This document shows, piece by piece, positions 61,256-64,000 of a stretch of 64,000 nucleotides of DNA (its first letter is position 1; each line of letters begins with the position of its first letter). Location of the stretch: positions 1 through 64,000 of the forward strand of contig CAZEJG010000013.1 of the NCBI GenBank assembly GCA_964511625.1, written 5' to 3'. This DNA comes from Pseudohoeflea sp964511625 (GTDB taxonomy: Bacteria; Pseudomonadota; Alphaproteobacteria; Rhizobiales; Rhizobiaceae). A program made the translations under genes and the position numbers. The notes under the pieces were generated by a model. The model was not told the DNA's origin. It saw only the letters and a program-made list of their open reading frames with translations, and did not search any database.

Positions 61256-61897
61256 TTGGCAGACGACACAGCCGAAAAGCGGATCATCACCGAAACGGGT
61301 CTCGACGCGCGCGTGGCGCAGATCGTCGAACCGGTGATCGCCTCGATGGATTACCGTCTGGTGCGGGTGCGCATGTCGGCGCAGAACGGACTGACCCTGC
61401 AGATCATGGCCGAGCGGCCCGACGGCACCATGACCGTGACCGATTGCGAGGCGATTTCCCGCGCCCTGTCGCCGGTGCTCGACGTCGAGGATCCGATCGG
61501 CAAGCAGTATCATCTGGAAATTTCCTCGCCCGGCATCGACCGGCCGATGGTCCGGGTGTCGGATTTCAAGCGCTGGGAAGGCCATCTGGCCCGCTGCGAG
61601 ACCTCGCAGCTCGTCGACAACCGCAAGCGTCACCGCGGCTTCATCCGCGACGTGACCGAGACCGGCTTCTCGATCGAGCGCGACCAGCCTGTGGAAGGCG
61701 AGGAGAACGTGACGGTGATCCCGTTCGCAGCACTCGCCGAAGCGAAGCTGATCCTGACCGACGACCTGATCCGCGACGCCTTGCGGGCCGACAAAGCCGC
61801 CAAGCAGGCGCGCAAGGCCGCCGGCGAGGATATCGATGACGATTTCGGTGACGACGTCGAGATCGAGAATGCCAACGACAACGGGGACGACGACTGA
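61256..61897 (+). CDS. rimP: Ribosome maturation factor RimP
   Basis: 213 residues from a TTG at 61256 (MADDTAEKRIITETGLDARV), the start that matches rhizobial RimP; there is no usable ATG. IVEPVIASMDYRLVRVRMS, DCEAISRALSPVLDVEDPI and YHLEISSPGIDRPM are diagnostic. It helps assemble the 30S subunit. The C-terminus is acidic with low complexity (DIDDDFGDDVEIENANDNGD), a rhizobial extension. nusA follows after 145 nt in the usual order. Confidence 0.93.
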   Translation: MADDTAEKRIITETGLDARVAQIVEPVIASMDYRLVRVRMSAQNGLTLQIMAERPDGTMTVTDCEAISRALSPVLDVEDPIGKQYHLEISSPGIDRPMVRVSDFKRWEGHLARCETSQLVDNRKRHRGFIRDVTETGFSIERDQPVEGEENVTVIPFAALAEAKLILTDDLIRDALRADKAAKQARKAAGEDIDDDFGDDVEIENANDNGDDD

Positions 61898-62042
61898 TCA
61901 TCGTTCCTGCCGATCCGGTCGGCGCATCGTGGCGAAAGCCCGAAGCCGCAAGGCCACAGAGTTGAACCAACAGGCCCTCGTAGCACACGTGTAACGGGCC
62001 GAAGCAAACGGACCCCGACGGGGCCGGCACACGGAGAAGACA

Positions 62043-63671
62043 ATGGCAGTCAGCGCCAACAGGCTCGAGCTTCTGCAGATCGCCGACGCAGTGGCCCGCG
62101 AGAAGAACATCGACCGCGAGATCGTCATCGCCGCCATGGCCGACGCGATCCAGAAGGCCGCGCGCTCGCGCTACGGTTCGGAATCCAACATCCGCGCCGA
62201 CATCAATTCCAAGACCGGCGAGATCCGCCTCCAGCGCCTGCTGGAAGTCGTCGAGCACGCCGACGATTACTCGACCCAGATCCCGCTGGCGCTCGCCACC
62301 GACCGCAATCCCGAAGCCCAGCTCGGCGACTTCATCGCCGACCCGCTGCCGCCGATGGATTTCGGCCGCATCGCCGCGCAGTCGGCCAAGCAGGTCATCG
62401 TGCAGAAGGTGCGTGAAGCCGAGCGCGACCACCAGTACGAGGAATACAAGGACCGCATCGGCGAGATCGTCAACGGCACCGTCAAGCGCGTCGAATACGG
62501 CAACGTCATCGTCGACATGGGCCGCGGCGAAGGCATCATCCGCCGCGACGAGACCATCCCGCGCGAGAATTTCCGCTACGGCGACCGCGTCCGCGCCTAT
62601 GTCTACGACGTGCGCCGCGAACAGCGCGGTCCGCAGATCTTCCTGTCGCGCACCCATCCGCAGTTCATGGTCAAGCTCTTCACCATGGAAGTGCCGGAAA
62701 TCTACGACGGCATCATCGAGATCCGCTCGGTCGCCCGTGATCCGGGCTCGCGCGCCAAGATCGCCGTGATCTCCAACGATTCCTCGATCGACCCGGTCGG
62801 CGCCTGCGTCGGTATGCGCGGCAGCCGCGTCCAGGCCGTCGTCGGCGAATTGCAGGGCGAGAAGATCGACATCATTCCGTGGTCGCCGTCGCCGGCCACC
62901 TTCATCGTCAACGCGCTGCAGCCGGCCGAAGTCGCCAAGGTGGTGCTCGACGAGGATGCCGAGCGCATCGAGGTGGTGGTGCCCGACGAGCAGCTGTCGC
63001 TGGCCATCGGCCGCCGCGGCCAGAACGTGCGCCTTGCCTCGCAGCTGACCGGCTGGGATATCGACATCCTGACCGAGGAAGAGGAAAGCCAGCGCCGTCA
63101 GAAGGAGTTCAACGAGCGCACCGCGTTGTTCATGGAAGCGCTCGACGTCGACGAGATGGTCGGTCAGGTGCTCGCCTCCGAAGGCTTCAGCCAGGTCGAG
63201 GAAGTCGCTTACGTCGATCTCGACGAAATCACCTCGATCGAAGGCTTCGACGAGGAGACCGCCGAGGAACTCCAGACCCGCGCCCGCGAATATCTCGAGC
63301 GCATCGAGGCCGAGCTTGACGCCAAGCGCAAGGAACTGGGTGTCGAGGACGAGTTGCGCCAGATCGGCGGCATGACCACCCCGATGATGGTTGCGCTCGG
63401 CGAGGACGGCATCAAGACTGTCGAGGACTTCGCCGGCTGCGCTGTCGACGATCTCGTCGGCTGGTCCGAGCGCAAGGACGGCGAGACCAAGCGGTTCGAA
63501 GGCCTGTTCTCCAAGCTCGAGGTTTCGCGCGCCGAAGCCGAGACGATGATCCTCTCCGCCCGTCTGGCGGTCGGCTGGATCACCGAGGACGAGCTTGAGG
63601 ACATGCAGGTCGAAGGCGCCGAGGATGAAGACGGCGTTGCCGCGGAAGCGGAAGCTTCGGAGGAGGCCTGA
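62043..63671 (+). CDS. nusA: Transcription termination/antitermination factor NusA
   Basis: 542 residues. The N-terminal RNA polymerase-binding domain (LELLQIADAVAREKNIDREIVI), S1 domain (GEIVNGTVKRVEYGNVIVDMGR), KH1 (SNDSSIDPVGACVGMRGSRVQAVV) and KH2 (LSLAIGRRGQNVRLASQLTGW) are followed by helix-hairpin-helix repeats and a strongly acidic tail (EDMQVEGAEDEDGVAAEAEA). It tunes pausing, termination and rRNA antitermination. Confidence 0.97.
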   Translation: MAVSANRLELLQIADAVAREKNIDREIVIAAMADAIQKAARSRYGSESNIRADINSKTGEIRLQRLLEVVEHADDYSTQIPLALATDRNPEAQLGDFIADPLPPMDFGRIAAQSAKQVIVQKVREAERDHQYEEYKDRIGEIVNGTVKRVEYGNVIVDMGRGEGIIRRDETIPRENFRYGDRVRAYVYDVRREQRGPQIFLSRTHPQFMVKLFTMEVPEIYDGIIEIRSVARDPGSRAKIAVISNDSSIDPVGACVGMRGSRVQAVVGELQGEKIDIIPWSPSPATFIVNALQPAEVAKVVLDEDAERIEVVVPDEQLSLAIGRRGQNVRLASQLTGWDIDILTEEEESQRRQKEFNERTALFMEALDVDEMVGQVLASEGFSQVEEVAYVDLDEITSIEGFDEETAEELQTRAREYLERIEAELDAKRKELGVEDELRQIGGMTTPMMVALGEDGIKTVEDFAGCAVDDLVGWSERKDGETKRFEGLFSKLEVSRAEAETMILSARLAVGWITEDELEDMQVEGAEDEDGVAAEAEASEEA

Positions 63672-63703
63672 GAGGCTGACGGACCGGAAGGAGCGTGCAC
63701 GGC

Positions 63704-64000
63704 GTGAAGATCGGGATCGAACCGGTGAATGACCGCATGTGCATCCTCACCCGGGCGAAAGGCGACAAGGCGGATCTCATCCGCTTCGTCCTCTCGCCAG
63801 ACGGCGCGGTGACCCCGGACCTCAAGCACCGCCTTCCGGGGCGGGGCTGCTGGGTGACGGCGCGCCGGGAGGCTGTCGACGAGGCGGCGAAGAAGGGCCT
63901 GTTCGCCCGCGCCTTCAAGGCGAAGATCGCCGCGCCCGAGGATCTCGGTGCGATGATCGATGCGTTGCTTCTGGCCGATTTGACCGGCATGATGAACATG
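63704..64000 (+). CDS. YlxR-family RNA-binding protein, cut by window end
   Basis: 99 codons are present, in frame to the last base. NDRMCILTRAKGDKADLIRFVLSPDGAV and HRLPGRGCWVTARREAV with LFARAFKAKI are the DUF448/YlxR motifs (PGRG-W). In alphaproteobacteria this domain is followed by an L7Ae-like part, and the last residues seen (ADLTGMMNM) fit its beginning. The start is the GTG at 63704; the GTG at 63695 is closer to GGAAGGAG and also possible. It lies between nusA and, by synteny, infB. Confidence 0.9.
   Translation, partial: MKIGIEPVNDRMCILTRAKGDKADLIRFVLSPDGAVTPDLKHRLPGRGCWVTARREAVDEAAKKGLFARAFKAKIAAPEDLGAMIDALLLADLTGMMNM

Overview
The window is a 64 kb piece of a GC-rich alphaproteobacterial chromosome, most probably of the order Hyphomicrobiales (Rhizobiales). 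This rests on gene order and regulatory signals, since no rRNA or species marker is present. The pointers are conserved blocks known from rhizobia (infC-rpmI-rplT-pheST; mgsA-glk-ABC-dapB-gpmA; glnD-murJ-trpS; nfu-tsaB-rimI-plsC-miaB-phoH-ybeY-corC-lnt-HTH-metK-trmB; rimP-nusA-ylxR), a membrane ferritin MbfA behind an Irr-type iron box, an HWE-family bacteriophytochrome kinase, and an ATT-started infC. Genus and species cannot be fixed from the sequence.

Layout. 1-4.9 kb, minus strand: start of lepA, an O-antigen-ligase-like protein plus a GT25 glycosyltransferase, a SulP permease without STAS domain, and a YiiX-like papain-fold hydrolase. 5-6 kb: mbfA with a perfect Irr box. 6-7.7 kb: a transglutaminase-like (BTLCP) protein and an alpha/beta hydrolase. 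7.9-14.5 kb: translation genes infC, rpmI, rplT, pheS and pheT; four small accessory reading frames (DUF4160, DUF2442, a 21-codon ORF, a GFA-family protein) sit between pheS and pheT, and a RelBE-type toxin-antitoxin pair abuts pheT tail to tail. 14.6-22.2 kb: NAMPT/NadV, a DHA2 efflux pump, a Gfo/Idh/MocA oxidoreductase, and a GT2-GtrA pair divergent from a large GT-C-like membrane protein, together resembling a three-component lipid-linked glycosylation system. 22.2-30.6 kb: MepA, methylglyoxal synthase, glucokinase, an MsbA-like ABC exporter, DapB, GpmA, an Ada-like methyltransferase/regulator, DUF2244 and Nth. 30.6-35.6 kb: a palindromic repeat running into a CysZ-like gene, arsH and arsC, then a coupled pair encoding a GNAT/C39-peptidase fusion and a RimK-like ATP-grasp ligase with no known product.

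35.8-53.6 kb: a long run of housekeeping genes, glnD to trmB. It includes a second Irr box before nfu and a SahR-like operator before metK. 53.6-61 kb: a block inserted between trmB and rimP, which are usually close together: a bacteriophytochrome hybrid kinase (bphP), a convergent single-domain response regulator, heme oxygenase (bphO) and a ProXWV-type quaternary-amine transporter. 61-64 kb: rimP, nusA and the start of ylxR.

How it fits together: most of the window is core translation, tRNA modification, envelope and central-carbon functions. The lifestyle-specific parts are red-light sensing with its own chromophore synthesis, osmoprotectant uptake, iron export and Fe-S repair under Irr control, arsenic resistance, surface-glycan modification, and an orphan peptide-ligase/peptidase pair. 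No tRNA, rRNA, CRISPR array, prophage or insertion sequence was recognised.
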